A stretch of 32,865 nucleotides of DNA from Mycolicibacterium sp. 018/SC-01/001 (GTDB lineage Bacteria; Actinomycetota; Actinomycetes; Mycobacteriales; Mycobacteriaceae), in the NCBI RefSeq assembly GCF_007096635.1, contig NZ_VKAA01000038.1, positions 1 to 32,865 on the forward strand, given 5' to 3'. This document shows positions 32,674 through 32,865 of the stretch, one piece after another. Every line of letters starts with the position of its first letter. Within the stretch, counting starts at the first letter, position 1. The notes under the pieces were generated by a model. That model saw nothing but the letters and a program-made list of their open reading frames with translations, ran no database searches and was not told the DNA's origin. The position numbers and the translations under genes are program-made.

Positions 32674-32865
32674 ATGGAGGTGCGGGAGGCGGTGGCGGCG
32701 TTACGGGACGCCGTTGATGCCGTGCTGTCCTGTGGCCTGGATCGGTCCACCGCTGCGGAGGTGACCGAGCTGCTCGATGAGGTCGAAGCCGCGGGCTGTC
32801 GGTTACCGATGGCGCGGCATCGGGGGTTGGCTCGGTTGCAGGTGGAGACGACCCCGCAGCAGATG
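32674..32865 (+). CDS. DUF222 (13E12 repeat family) protein, 3' end outside window
   Basis: Sixty-four codons are visible, open to the window edge. The start MEVREAVAALRDAVDAVLSC and the following EVTELLDEVEAAGCRLPMARHRG fit the helical N-terminus of DUF222 proteins, which usually carry a C-terminal HNH nuclease domain and are multicopy in mycobacteria (13E12 repeats). The HNH domain cannot be checked here. Some M. tuberculosis 13E12 genes are LexA-controlled, and this one has a near-perfect SOS box over its promoter. Confidence 0.8.
   Translation, partial: MEVREAVAALRDAVDAVLSCGLDRSTAAEVTELLDEVEAAGCRLPMARHRGLARLQVETTPQQM

Overview
The window looks like chromosomal DNA of a rapidly growing mycobacterium (Mycolicibacterium type). 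The evidence is uniformly high GC, frequent GTG starts, and family content: a cysteine-free antigen 85 mycolyltransferase, long-form isocitrate lyase ICL2, RipD with a dead NlpC/P60 domain, F420-dependent oxidoreductase, Tpx, and a 13E12/DUF222 gene behind a mycobacterial LexA box. I saw no tRNA, rRNA, insertion sequence, prophage or CRISPR array. No gene-free stretch reaches 300 bases; the longest gaps (about 160-200 bases at 488-648, 16588-16782, 19097-19295 and 25861-26021) hold promoters or candidate operators.

Layout. 1-487: end-truncated C40 peptidase. 649-5022 (minus): four-gene signalling operon, in transcription order a receiver-PP2C phosphatase, a CHASE3 histidine kinase, a CheY/Rcp1-type receiver and an alkaline-phosphatase-family phosphodiesterase, joined by ATGA overlaps. 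5247-7524 (plus): membrane acyltransferase, secreted SGNH hydrolase and a Dabb protein. 7521-9064: divergent glutamine amidotransferase and a shortened o-succinylbenzoate-synthase-like protein that lost its catalytic lysines. 9068-11353: ICL2. 11390-15271 (minus): tenA-urc1-urc4-upp, a bacterial version of the URC uracil-catabolic pathway (GTP cyclohydrolase II homologue, DUF1688 protein, uracil phosphoribosyltransferase) led by a TenA aminohydrolase. 15358-17433: DUF899 protein, Tpx, RipD. 17458-24860: mixed housekeeping and envelope genes, including two larger and one small secreted protein, a MOSC protein, an F420 oxidoreductase, and one small membrane protein broken by a one-base frameshift at about 22850. 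24901-25860: antigen 85. 26022-31185: carotenoid-modification cluster (CrtU-like, CruF-like, GT2, CrtI/CrtD-like) arranged as two divergent translationally coupled pairs. 31088-32629: CDP-alcohol phosphatidyltransferase and YihY-family membrane protein. 32674-end: DUF222 gene, cut by the window edge.

How the parts work together. The signalling operon should turn a membrane stimulus into phosphatase output without a DNA-binding regulator, which suggests anti-sigma partner switching. The URC operon should convert uracil to UMP and open the ring for nitrogen supply. The carotenoid genes fit a monocyclic aromatic carotenoid whose acyclic end is hydrated and glycosylated, made from precursors encoded elsewhere. 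A recurrent feature is a -10-like hexamer (TANNNT or CANNNT) ending 5-8 bases before a start codon, at least thirteen times, meaning many genes here are probably transcribed as leaderless mRNAs; several start codons below were chosen on that basis.
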